From VRUE01 sp963704545 (lineage in GTDB: Bacteria; Actinomycetota; Thermoleophilia; Solirubrobacterales; 70-9), in NCBI GenBank assembly GCA_963704545.1, contig OY969915.1, forward strand, positions 2,046,001 through 2,110,000: a stretch of 64,000 bases of DNA, given 5' to 3'. Made by a program: the position numbers and the translations under genes. How positions within the stretch are numbered: position 1 is the first letter of the stretch; each line of letters begins with the position of its first letter. Of the stretch, positions 56,932 through 64,000 are shown piece by piece. The notes beneath the pieces are model-generated. The model had not been told where the DNA came from and ran no database searches. It was given only the letters and a program-made list of their open reading frames with translations.

Positions 56932-58154
56932 GCCTCGATCACCACCACCGCGTTGTGACCCCCGAAGGCAAACGAGTTCGAGAGGGCGACCGCTCGTCCA
57001 CCGCGGTTCCCCCCGCCGTTCGTGGACCGTTCGGGGAGAGGGATCGGATCGCCGGGCACGTAGTTGAGGTCGAGATCCTCGTCGGGCACCTCCAGCCCGA
57101 CCGTGGGCGGCACGACGCCACCCCGCAGCGTGAGCAGGGTCGCGATCGCCTCGATCGCTCCGGCCCCGCCGATCGAGTGGCCGACGACCGACTTCGTGGA
57201 GCTGATCGGGACCTCGTGCGCGTGCCCGCCGAGGGCGACCTTGAGCGCATTGGTCTCGGCGAGGTCGTTGGCCTCGGTCGAGGTTCCGTGGGCGTTTACG
57301 TAGTCAACCTCCTCCGGCGCGCGACCCGCATCGTCGAGCGCCGACCGGATCGCGTACCCACAGATCTCGCCATCCTCCGCGGGGGCGGTCAGGTGGTAGC
57401 CGTCGGTCGAGGCCCCATAGCCGGACAGGTAGCCGAGAATCTCGGCGCCGCGATCCCGGGCCTTGTCCTCGCGCTCGAGTATCAGGATGCCTCCGCCCTC
57501 GGCCATGACGAAGCCGTCGCGCCGCTCGTCGAACGGCCGGCATTGCCCCGAGCGCGACAGCGCCCCGGCCATCTTGAAGGCGGCGAGGATGAACGGTGTC
57601 AGGCACGCCTCGGCGCCGCCGACGATGACCGCATCCGCCTCATCCTGCCGGAGCATGCGGAGCCCCTCGCCGATTGCCTGCGCGCTGGACGAGCAAGCCG
57701 ATGCAATCGACCTGCTCTCTCCACGAAAGCCATGCGCGATGGCGAGGACGGCCGGCAGCGCGTTGGGCATTGAGACCGGAATGGTGAGCGGCCATACCGC
57801 ATCGGCCCCGTCCCGCTCGAGGGTCAGGTACTGGTCGAACAGAACCTGCGTTCCTCCCAGCGAAACGCCGAGCACGCAAGCCACCCGGTGCGGGTCGTAG
57901 GGCGGCTCGTCACCTTCCCATCCCGCCTGATCGGCGGCCTCACGAGCCGCAATCACCCCGAACTGGACGAACCGCTCCGTGCGCCGCACCTGCTTGCGCG
58001 ACATGAACTGCGCCGGATCGAACCCGTCGCACCTCCCGACCCCATCCTCGATTCCACAAACTCCATCCCGCCAGCGCTCGTAAAGAGTGTCTGCGCCGAT
58101 TCCAAGCGGAGTAACCGCTCCGACGCCGGTGATCGCAGCGGAGCCTTCGCTCAC
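56928..58154 (-). CDS. Beta-ketoacyl-ACP synthase II-like (KS)
   Basis: 408 residues, condensing enzyme of FabF type. Complete Cys-His-His triad: Cys154 in SIASACSSSAQAI, His289 in YVNAHGTSTEAND, His326 in SVVGHSIGGAGAIEA, plus Lys321. So it should elongate rather than act as a decarboxylating or chain-length partner. No second KS (chain-length factor) is present, unlike aromatic type II PKS. Four-base overlaps with ACP and the hotdog gene place it in the eight-gene operon. Confidence 0.9.
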   Translation of the reverse strand: MSEGSAAITGVGAVTPLGIGADTLYERWRDGVCGIEDGVGRCDGFDPAQFMSRKQVRRTERFVQFGVIAAREAADQAGWEGDEPPYDPHRVACVLGVSLGGTQVLFDQYLTLERDGADAVWPLTIPVSMPNALPAVLAIAHGFRGESRSIASACSSSAQAIGEGLRMLRQDEADAVIVGGAEACLTPFILAAFKMAGALSRSGQCRPFDERRDGFVMAEGGGILILEREDKARDRGAEILGYLSGYGASTDGYHLTAPAEDGEICGYAIRSALDDAGRAPEEVDYVNAHGTSTEANDLAETNALKVALGGHAHEVPISSTKSVVGHSIGGAGAIEAIATLLTLRGGVVPPTVGLEVPDEDLDLNYVPGDPIPLPERSTNGGGNRGGRAVALSNSFAFGGHNAVVVIEA

Positions 58155-58408
58155 TTCAGGTACCCCAGCAGGACCTGCTGGGCATCTCCGAGCGTTTTCA
58201 CGTCCTCGAAGTCGTCCGGGTTGACTTCGATCCCATACTCCTGATGCAGGATCTGTGCCAGCTCAAACATGTCGAGCGAGTCGATCTCCAGATCCTCGAG
58301 CGTCGCCTCGGGACTCATCATCTCCGGATCCGCGCCGAATTCGACGAGCGCTTCCAGTATCCGCGCACCCATCTTCTCGGCGCTCGGCGGGGTCTTCAGC
58401 TCCATCAT
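58151..58408 (-). CDS. Acyl carrier protein
   Basis: 85 residues, acidic helical bundle. The phosphopantetheine Ser44 is in LEIDSLDMFELAQ. The ATG follows GAGGAGG-like sequence and overlaps the FabG stop by four bases; its own stop overlaps the KS start in the same way. The gene lies in a much longer open frame, but only this part is supported. It would be activated by the Sfp-type transferase at 51337. Confidence 0.9.
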   Translation of the reverse strand: MMELKTPPSAEKMGARILEALVEFGADPEMMSPEATLEDLEIDSLDMFELAQILHQEYGIEVNPDDFEDVKTLGDAQQVLLGYLK

Positions 58409-59247
58409 TCCTCCTCGTTTTCGCTGTCCACTGCCATGCCGACAGGGGCCGGACGGCCGCGTGGCGAAAAGATGGCCAGCCCGGCGGTCAGACCTCCGTC
58501 GATGTTGACCGTCGCGCCGTTGATGTAAGCGGCATCCTCGGAACTCAGATAGCGGACCAACGCGGCCACCTCCTCCGGCTGCGCCACCCGTCGGGGAGGC
58601 ATCGCCGCCTTCCATTCCTCCTCTATCTCCCCGACGAAGCCCGTGTCCACCAGGCCCGGCGCGATCGCGTTGACCGTGACTCCCCGGCGAGCCACCTCTA
58701 TTGCAACCGTTCGCGTCAGGGCGTCGAGGCCCGCCTTCGACGCCGAGTAGGCCGACTGACCCGGCAGCGGCCGCGCCGTGGAGATCGATGAAATATTGAC
58801 GATGCGCCCGAAACGCCGCCGGATCATCGGCCCCAGAGCACGGCGGATCGTGTGAAAAGACCCGGTGAGGTTCACCGCAAGCACACGCGCCCAATCGTCC
58901 GGCGGGAGGAACCCGACGGGGAGATCTCGCCTGACCCCTGCGTTGTTCACCAGTACGAGCACTGGCCCGAACTCATCCTCAACTCGCTCGAACATCGCGT
59001 CGACGGCGACCGGGTCGGCAACATCGGCCCCGATTGCGACCGCGGTCCCACCCCGCTGCTCGATGCGGGCGACGACGGCTGCCGCCTCCTCCGCGGATGT
59101 CCCGTAGTTCACACACACACGCCAGCCGTCGGTCGCCAGGGTCTCGGCGATCGTCGCGCCCATTCCTCGCCCGGCACCGGTCACCAGTGCGCATCCCTCA
59201 ACCGCGAAATGCCGAGCGTCGCCGTTTGCCTTGTCTCTGCCCGCCAT
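58405..59247 (-). CDS. FabG-like 3-oxoacyl-ACP reductase (SDR)
   Basis: 280 residues: ALVTGAGRGMGATIAETLA, NNAGVRRDLP, catalytic Ser in NISSIST, Tyr/Lys in AYSASKAGLDAL, and INGATVNIDGGLTAG near the end, the normal FabG C-terminus, followed by a 20-residue extension. ATG 59247 starts just before AGRDKANGD; the frame upstream is not supported. First gene of the eight-gene operon; the 98-base gap to the divergent gene at 59346 should hold the operon promoter. Confidence 0.88.
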   Translation of the reverse strand: MAGRDKANGDARHFAVEGCALVTGAGRGMGATIAETLATDGWRVCVNYGTSAEEAAAVVARIEQRGGTAVAIGADVADPVAVDAMFERVEDEFGPVLVLVNNAGVRRDLPVGFLPPDDWARVLAVNLTGSFHTIRRALGPMIRRRFGRIVNISSISTARPLPGQSAYSASKAGLDALTRTVAIEVARRGVTVNAIAPGLVDTGFVGEIEEEWKAAMPPRRVAQPEEVAALVRYLSSEDAAYINGATVNIDGGLTAGLAIFSPRGRPAPVGMAVDSENEEE

Positions 59248-59345
59248 AGGCCTCGGTATACCTAATGCCGGTCCCTCCCACAAATTCTCAGTGACCAGCC
59301 TGTACGCCTTTGCCAGAGCCTCGACAACGCGTAGGTTTCCCTCCT

Positions 59346-59786
59346 GTGACCGCACCGGCAGCCGGCACCGAGCCCTTCGTCGCATATACGCGCGTCAGCA
59401 TCGCCGAGGTGAGCTCAACGCGTGTCGTCGTCGAGCAGCCAGCGGCCCCCGAGCTCGACAATCACGTTGGCGTGAGGCACGCGAGCGCACTGCACAGCGC
59501 CGGGTACGAGGCATCGAGAGCGCTGGTGGTTGCGGCTCTTGGTGAGCGGTATCGACCCGAGGATCTGCGTCTCGAGGAAAGCGAGATCAGCTACACGGCG
59601 GTCGGCCTGGGACCCCTCACAACCACTGCCGAACCGACGGGGGAGGAGTGGGACAGGCTGCCGGTCGAGTCAGCCGAGGACATGGACGGCATCACCCTGA
59701 CCTCAACCGTCACGACCACCAATCAGGAGGGCAAGGTCGTCGCCCGCCTCCGCGTTCGCTGGACGCTGGCGCCCCCGAAGGCCTAG
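59346..59786 (+). CDS. DUF4442-like hotdog protein
   Basis: 146 residues from GTG 59346. FVAYTRVSIAEVSSTRVVVE and LDNHVGVRHASALHSAGYEASRALVVAAL give a hotdog fold of the DUF4442/PaaI group, many of which are thioesterases. Third hotdog of this kind in block B. Divergent from the FabG operon and convergent with the dehalogenase gene, 10 bases away. Confidence 0.7.
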   Translation: MTAPAAGTEPFVAYTRVSIAEVSSTRVVVEQPAAPELDNHVGVRHASALHSAGYEASRALVVAALGERYRPEDLRLEESEISYTAVGLGPLTTTAEPTGEEWDRLPVESAEDMDGITLTSTVTTTNQEGKVVARLRVRWTLAPPKA

Positions 59787-59796
59787 GAGGCCAGCG

Positions 59797-60726
59797 CTAG
59801 CGGCCGTCGAGCCACTCGACCACGAGCCGAGCCACCTCCTCGCCTCGGTCCTCGGGCAGGAAATGTCCGGCGCCCGGCACGACAACCGGAGCCTCCCGGC
59901 GCAGGGCGCCGGCAACCCAAAGGCCCAATTCAAGAGGGAAGAGGATGTCCGCCTCCCCCCAAAGGATCAGCGTCGGGCGTTGATCCTTGCGCATCGCCTT
60001 CATGGTGCGCCAGCAGGCCTTGGCCGCGGGCAGGTCGGCCGAGCGCGGGATGACCCGGAGCGGAAATGCCCGTGCGCCCGCCTTGGACGCAGCGTCGGGG
60101 AAGGGAGCCTCGTAGCCGGCGAGAACGTCTGGTGCCGGAGTCTCGGCGCAGCCGGCCCGGACGAGGTTACCGATCGAGATGTCGGGGGTGCTCTTCATGT
60201 AGTCGTGCGCCTGCCACCAGACGGGTGGCATCGTCTGGCGCCCGGTGAAGAACGGAGTATCGATGAGGACGAAGGCGCTGAAGCGCCAGGCCACCTCGGT
60301 GCCCAGTCGCAGACCGATCGGCCCACCCCAGTCATGCCCGACCAGCACCACGTCGCGCAGATCGAGAAACTCCATCACGTGCCGGCATGCCGCCGTGTGA
60401 TGGTCGTAGCTGTACCAATCGAGATCAGTCGGCTTGTCCGAGCGCCCGAAACCGGGGTAGTCGACCGCGACGCAGCGGTATCCCGCTTCACGGGCCCGGG
60501 GGATCACCCGACGAAAGAGGAACGACCAAGTCGGCTCGCCGTGAAGCATCAGCAAGGGGCGGCCGTCCCCCTCGTCCACGTAGGCGATCCTCAGCCCTTG
60601 CCATTCCGTGTATCGGGGAGCGAAATCAAATGCCGGCAGACCGGCGAAACGCTCCTCGGGCGTTCGCACGGCCTTCACGGCAGTCAAGCCCGTCGCCTGT
60701 TCGCGACCCGCTACCGGATCATCCAT
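59797..60726 (-). CDS. Haloalkane dehalogenase-like alpha/beta-hydrolase
   Basis: 309 residues. The full haloalkane dehalogenase set is visible: Glu64/Trp67 in LHGEPTWSF, nucleophile Asp132 followed by halide-binding Trp133 in VGHDWGG, Trp171 in PPVWWQAHDY, acid Asp260 in WGEADILFP, and base His288 in GAGHFLPED. This pattern fits the DhlA-type (HLD-I) subfamily, which hydrolyses carbon-halogen bonds. ATG 60726 is preferred to an upstream start at 60789. It overlaps the 3' end of the halogenase-like gene by 16 bases, so the two are translated together. Epoxide hydrolase is the alternative. Confidence 0.83.
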   Translation of the reverse strand: MDDPVAGREQATGLTAVKAVRTPEERFAGLPAFDFAPRYTEWQGLRIAYVDEGDGRPLLMLHGEPTWSFLFRRVIPRAREAGYRCVAVDYPGFGRSDKPTDLDWYSYDHHTAACRHVMEFLDLRDVVLVGHDWGGPIGLRLGTEVAWRFSAFVLIDTPFFTGRQTMPPVWWQAHDYMKSTPDISIGNLVRAGCAETPAPDVLAGYEAPFPDAASKAGARAFPLRVIPRSADLPAAKACWRTMKAMRKDQRPTLILWGEADILFPLELGLWVAGALRREAPVVVPGAGHFLPEDRGEEVARLVVEWLDGR

Positions 60727-62378
60727 GAATCGGCGGGCTGAGGCTGCGTCTCGGCCGGCGAAGTCGTGCGCTGGGAGTAGGGAACCCACGTCACGAAGCC
60801 CCCGCTCGCGCTGTCGGTCGGCCGTGCGCAGGGAGGTGTCGATGCCTCAATCCCCGCGGGCTCGAAAAGCCGTTCGGAAAACTCGTGTGCGAGCCAGGAC
60901 ATTTTGTCCACACCCCGCATGATGCGTTCTCGCACGTCGTCCTTGCTCATCGACTGGGACGAGATCTCGAACAGGTCTTCCACTCCGCGGTCACTGGCGA
61001 CGGGGAAGCCCGCACTGCGGACATCCAGCTTGCTGACTTCCCTGAACCGCTGCTGCATGTGCACGCTCAGTGGGTGGGTGTCCGCGAGCTGCCGGCGTAT
61101 CGACGCCAGGAAATCGAGATCCGTAATGCAGTCCTTCGTAAAGAGCAGAACTGGGAACATGAAGTAGAAGGCGTTGTCCCAAATCACCTTCGCGGCCGTC
61201 GCTTGAGCATCTCGAAAGACCTCGTACTGACCCCTGAACGCCGGCTCCCAACCAAGAAACTGACCGAGGTAGAAGGCGTTGTACGCCTTGAGCCGGCGCC
61301 TGAAGTCCCGCTCTTCGTCGAGCGCCCCGGCGATCAACCGGGTGGTCAGGGTGTTCGCGACGGCGATGAAGTCGAGGCCGGTTGAGTAGAGCGGGTCCAG
61401 AAACAACCCGGCCTCCCCGGTCAGTGCCCAGCGCTGGGGGGACAGCCCACGTCGGGTCCCGTACGCATACTTCTTCAGCTTGCGAAAATCGAGCAGGCCG
61501 GACTCCGATTCGGGCAGCTCGCTCGCCAACTGGGGCTCGTTCTCCTGAAGCCACTCGTACAGCGCGTCGTAGCGCCGGATCCGCTCGTAGGGCACGAAGC
61601 GAGGGTCGGCGACGATGCCGATGCTGGTTGCCTCCGAGGGAAGCGGGATGACCCACAGCCAGTACCCCTCGCCCACCAGCTGCACGGTGCTCATCCAACG
61701 TTTCCCGCTGGGGACACGCGCGTGCCACGCTGGATCATCGGACCACTCGTCGACGACGATCCGCTTCCCCACCCGAAACCAGGAGGCGTTGACGTCATGA
61801 TCGATGTCAACACCCAGTCCGAGCCGCCGCCGAAGCAGGCCCGCTCGGCCGCTGGCATCGATGATCCAGCGTGGGCTGAAGTCGCGGGTGGACCCGTTGC
61901 GCTTCACGGTGATCCGGTGGCGATCGGGTCCAAGCTCCAGATCGGTGACTGCGTGCTCGTCGATCACCTCGACTCCGAGGTTCGAAGCGGCCTCGGCGAG
62001 AGCGTTCTCGAGCTTGCCGCGGTCCAGCTGATAGGTGCGCAGCGGAGAGAACCTGCTGAGGCCGATCTCGGGGCGCCGCGAGATATCCGAGTTCGCCCCC
62101 GCAGAGGAGAAGATCCTCAGGCTGAACTTGCGGATCTGCTCCTCCTCCATGTGTCGCTTGAAGTCGATCGACTCCTTCAGGTAGTGCGAACCGATCTCGG
62201 CGGCGGACTCTCCCACCTTGAACGCCACCTCCGGCACCGGCAACGACCGCTTCTCGACCACTGCGATGCTGGTCTCTGGCCGCATCTGCTTGAGCTGGAG
62301 CGCCGCGGTAAGCCCCGCCAGGCCCCCACCAGCGACGAAGACGTCGCAATTGGCCGGGTTTTTCGTCACAGTGCTCAT
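60711..62378 (-). CDS. Flavin-dependent halogenase-like enzyme
   Basis: 555 residues. FAD loop VFVAGGGLAGLTAALQL, the halogenase Lys54 in AFKVGESAAEIG, the signature WLWVIP (240-245, W-x-W-x-I-P) that excludes ordinary monooxygenase chemistry, and GEAGLFLDPLYSTGLDFI (321-338). These support hypohalous-acid chemistry on a substrate that may be free or ACP-bound. ATG 62378 (MSTVTKN) gives the proper N-terminus. No flavin reductase is encoded nearby, so FADH2 must come from elsewhere. Some geranylgeranyl-reductase-like proteins share parts of this pattern, so activity needs testing. Confidence 0.8.
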   Translation of the reverse strand: MSTVTKNPANCDVFVAGGGLAGLTAALQLKQMRPETSIAVVEKRSLPVPEVAFKVGESAAEIGSHYLKESIDFKRHMEEEQIRKFSLRIFSSAGANSDISRRPEIGLSRFSPLRTYQLDRGKLENALAEAASNLGVEVIDEHAVTDLELGPDRHRITVKRNGSTRDFSPRWIIDASGRAGLLRRRLGLGVDIDHDVNASWFRVGKRIVVDEWSDDPAWHARVPSGKRWMSTVQLVGEGYWLWVIPLPSEATSIGIVADPRFVPYERIRRYDALYEWLQENEPQLASELPESESGLLDFRKLKKYAYGTRRGLSPQRWALTGEAGLFLDPLYSTGLDFIAVANTLTTRLIAGALDEERDFRRRLKAYNAFYLGQFLGWEPAFRGQYEVFRDAQATAAKVIWDNAFYFMFPVLLFTKDCITDLDFLASIRRQLADTHPLSVHMQQRFREVSKLDVRSAGFPVASDRGVEDLFEISSQSMSKDDVRERIMRGVDKMSWLAHEFSERLFEPAGIEASTPPCARPTDSASGGFVTWVPYSQRTTSPAETQPQPADSWMIR

Positions 62379-62443
62379 CGACCGGACCGTACACACGTCA
62401 ACGCACGCGATCAACGCCATGATCGGGGGCACGGAGTAGCCGA

Positions 62444-63688
62444 ATGCCGGACCAGACAGCTCATTCACTGCCGTTCGACGTATCGGAGACGCTGAAGCGC
62501 AGCGAGTCGATCCGCCGCGAACGCCGCGAGGTGCGGGCGCGAATCAGCGAATACCTGGAGGACCCCCTGATCGCGCGTCTGCACGAAGAAGCTATGAGCG
62601 CCGGGTCGTTCGTTCCCATCACGCTCGACCTGACGCATGTGTGCCAGCTGAGATGCGACGGCTGCTACTTCTTCTCCGAACAGCTGGACAACTCGAAGGC
62701 GCCCAAAGACGAGGCCGTCTTTGTCGAGTTTGTCCGGCGCGAGCGGGCACGGGGCACGAACTTCATAACGGTGCTCGGAGGCGAGCCGAGCCTTCAGCTG
62801 GAGCGCCTCAAAATCCTCCACGAAAACTTCCGCTGCACCACGGTCACGAACGGCCTGCGCAGGATCCCTCGAGAGGGATTCGAGGGCATGGGAATCGCCG
62901 TGTCGGTCTGGGGCGACCACGAGATCGATCGGGATCTTCGCGGCGCGGGAAAGATCGACGTCTTCGCCAGGGCGCTCAGAAACTACAAGGACGATCCGCG
63001 CGTCACCTTCTATTTCACCGTCAGCAACGCAAACGCCGACGGCATCGAGAGCGCCGTCGACGAGATCGTCGAAAACGGAAACCTCGTCGCCTTCAGCTTC
63101 TACGAGGACTGGGCCAACCGGGGCGGGGAGTTCGACCAGACGAAGGGATACGCCCGAGCACTTCGAGAGATCTACCGGATGATCGACAAGCATCCCGCAC
63201 AGATCGTGACCACTGCCTACATGGCGGAGGTCGCCGCCGGGCGGAAGATGCTCGATCTGACCTGGGGCCACGACATGTGTCCCGTGGTCAGCTCCGGGTA
63301 CAACCCGGAGCTCGACGAGTGGCACGGCTCCGCGAAGTGGCGCCGGCGGAACAAGGAACGGCTCTCCAACGGCCAGCCATACCACCCCAACCACCGCGCC
63401 ATCATGCCGGACCTCGAGTCCGTTCGGCGTTGCGCGGTCGGCGAGGAGAGCGACTGCTCCAAGTGCCACAACGCCTACGCCCGATACGTGTGGGTCATGC
63501 TGAACCGCAACAAGCACACGCGGACCCGCCAGGACTTCGTCAACTGGGTGACGAGTGCATGGACGTTCTGCCTCGGGACCGGCGTCATCGACCGGGATAG
63601 GGCATCCGAGGTGCTCCCGGAGGTCCACGAGCTGACGCGCTCAGCCCGGGACGAGAGCCTCATGGCCGACCGCGTTCACACCGACTGA
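62444..63688 (+). CDS. Radical SAM enzyme with extra C-terminal cysteines
   Basis: 414 residues. The [4Fe-4S] site is THVCQLRCDGCYF (Cys67, Cys71, Cys74; C-x3-C-x2-C), followed by the SAM-binding GGE motif in TVLGGEPSLQLE. C-terminal cysteines (HDMCPVV, RRCAVGEESDCSKCHNAY) may bind an auxiliary cluster as in SPASM-like proteins. It lies 65 bases from the divergent halogenase gene. Likely a tailoring step on the block B product; no peptide precursor is seen that would make it a RiPP enzyme. Confidence 0.82.
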   Translation: MPDQTAHSLPFDVSETLKRSESIRRERREVRARISEYLEDPLIARLHEEAMSAGSFVPITLDLTHVCQLRCDGCYFFSEQLDNSKAPKDEAVFVEFVRRERARGTNFITVLGGEPSLQLERLKILHENFRCTTVTNGLRRIPREGFEGMGIAVSVWGDHEIDRDLRGAGKIDVFARALRNYKDDPRVTFYFTVSNANADGIESAVDEIVENGNLVAFSFYEDWANRGGEFDQTKGYARALREIYRMIDKHPAQIVTTAYMAEVAAGRKMLDLTWGHDMCPVVSSGYNPELDEWHGSAKWRRRNKERLSNGQPYHPNHRAIMPDLESVRRCAVGEESDCSKCHNAYARYVWVMLNRNKHTRTRQDFVNWVTSAWTFCLGTGVIDRDRASEVLPEVHELTRSARDESLMADRVHTD

Positions 63689-63731
63689 CAGAAGGTCCCC
63701 CGGCTGGGTAGAGCACCCCGGCGTCCTGGGA

Positions 63732-63884
63732 TCAGCAAAACATCCGAATCGTGCCGTCGTCAGGGTCTTTGTAAACGGAGAGAGACTCATCCTCTGTCAC
63801 GGATGGTCTTTTCCGACCATTTTGGCCATAGCGCCACAGACCCAGCAGTAGCACAAGCAGTCCCAGCAATAGCCATCGTCTCAA
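63732..63884 (-). CDS. Small single-pass membrane protein
   Basis: 50 residues from a TTG start that overlaps the stop of the next upstream frame (TTGA). An N-terminal helix RRWLLLGLLVLLLGLW is followed by a charged tail (SVTEDESLSVYKDPDDG). Too short to classify, but the overlap with a plausible zinc-ribbon gene supports it. The gap 63689-63731 shows nothing I can assign. Confidence 0.5.
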   Translation of the reverse strand: MRRWLLLGLLVLLLGLWRYGQNGRKRPSVTEDESLSVYKDPDDGTIRMFC

Positions 63885-64000
63885 GGATCAGCTACCTCGA
63901 ATTCGTGCTGGCACTCCGGGCAGACCACCTTCCCGGTGGCTGCATTGTCCGTGCCGGACGGTGCTGGGGATCCGTCAGGATCGCTCTTGCCGTCATTGCG
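63881..64000 (-). CDS. C-terminal fragment of a small Cys-pair (zinc-ribbon-like) protein, partial
   Basis: The open frame on the minus strand entering from the right edge ends VVCPECQHEFEVADP-stop. CPEC is a typical half zinc-ribbon; the remainder of the protein lies outside the window. Asp/Ser/Pro-rich sequence precedes it. Confidence 0.45.
   Translation of the reverse strand, partial: RNDGKSDPDGSPAPSGTDNAATGKVVCPECQHEFEVADP

Noticed and set aside
56928..58154. KS as part of an aromatic type II polyketide minimal set
   Set aside because: There is no chain-length factor next to the KS, and no aromatase or cyclase genes.
1..64000. CRISPR array, insertion sequence, prophage or integrase genes
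   Set aside because: No regularly spaced direct repeats, transposase, integrase or phage structural genes are seen. The dispersed hairpins have no coding capacity and no visible target duplications.

Overview
The window reads as chromosomal DNA from a high-GC Gram-positive bacterium, most likely an actinobacterium of the Thermoleophilia/Solirubrobacterales type. The grounds are strong G/C bias at third codon positions, frequent GTG/TTG starts, a LexA box of Gram-positive type (CGAACATCTGTTCG), a fadA2-fabG4-htdX-fadE cluster laid out as in mycobacteria, a c-di-AMP riboswitch in front of an RlpA-like wall enzyme, and large secreted proteins of a style I associate with that class. The taxonomic call is inference.

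Layout. 1-4.3 kb: a fused pabAB gene (running off the left edge) divergent from pabC, then sucC, sucD and a tiny one-cluster ferredoxin in translationally coupled order. 4.2-7.9 kb: an MMPL exporter between two HxlR regulators whose DNA-binding halves are almost identical in DNA sequence. 8.0-15.7 kb: a lipid-metabolism operon (thiolase, FabG4-type reductase, MaoC dehydratase, two acyl-CoA dehydrogenases, acyl-CoA synthetase), whose promoter carries a perfect 16-bp palindrome between -35 and -10. 15.8-25.6 kb: class III aminotransferase, GGDEF-EAL protein, DUF255 protein with a second MMPL exporter, glutamine synthetase, and an AhpD-like protein behind a 23-bp operator-like palindrome. 25.9-29.6 kb: secreted protein, rlpA with c-di-AMP riboswitch, RNase P RNA, an SDR, lexA with its SOS box, and tRNA-Leu(GAG). 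29.6-33.3 kb: a small accessory island (VapBC, patatin-like lipase divergent from an unknown protein plus an MBL-fold hydrolase).

33.3-63.7 kb holds what I judge to be the most novel content: two blocks of specialised-metabolism genes. Block A (PadR regulator, carotenoid oxygenase, DUF1702, AfsA-like, desaturase-like FAD enzyme, MaoC, two flavin monooxygenases, a small membrane protein, a giant MMPL exporter) is followed by an AhpD-like enzyme and two large secreted proteins. Block B (Sfp-type PPTase; an eight-gene operon FabG-ACP-KS-hotdog-MaoC-like-AT-alpha/beta hydrolase-FAAL; a DUF4442-like hotdog; a flavin halogenase overlapping a haloalkane dehalogenase; a radical SAM enzyme) looks like a free-standing type II fatty-acid/polyketide assembly line primed by acyl-AMP. 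It has no visible enoyl reductase. A polyene-like product, tailored by block A and exported by its MMPL pump, would fit, but that is inference.

Across the window runs a family of long, nearly perfect hairpins. Their apical sequence is conserved (consensus about CTCAAGCGAGGCTCCTGCCG), while the lower stems differ between copies but still pair. Most copies sit at gene ends like terminators; one lies inside pabAB, in frame, and encodes the linker between its two enzyme domains.
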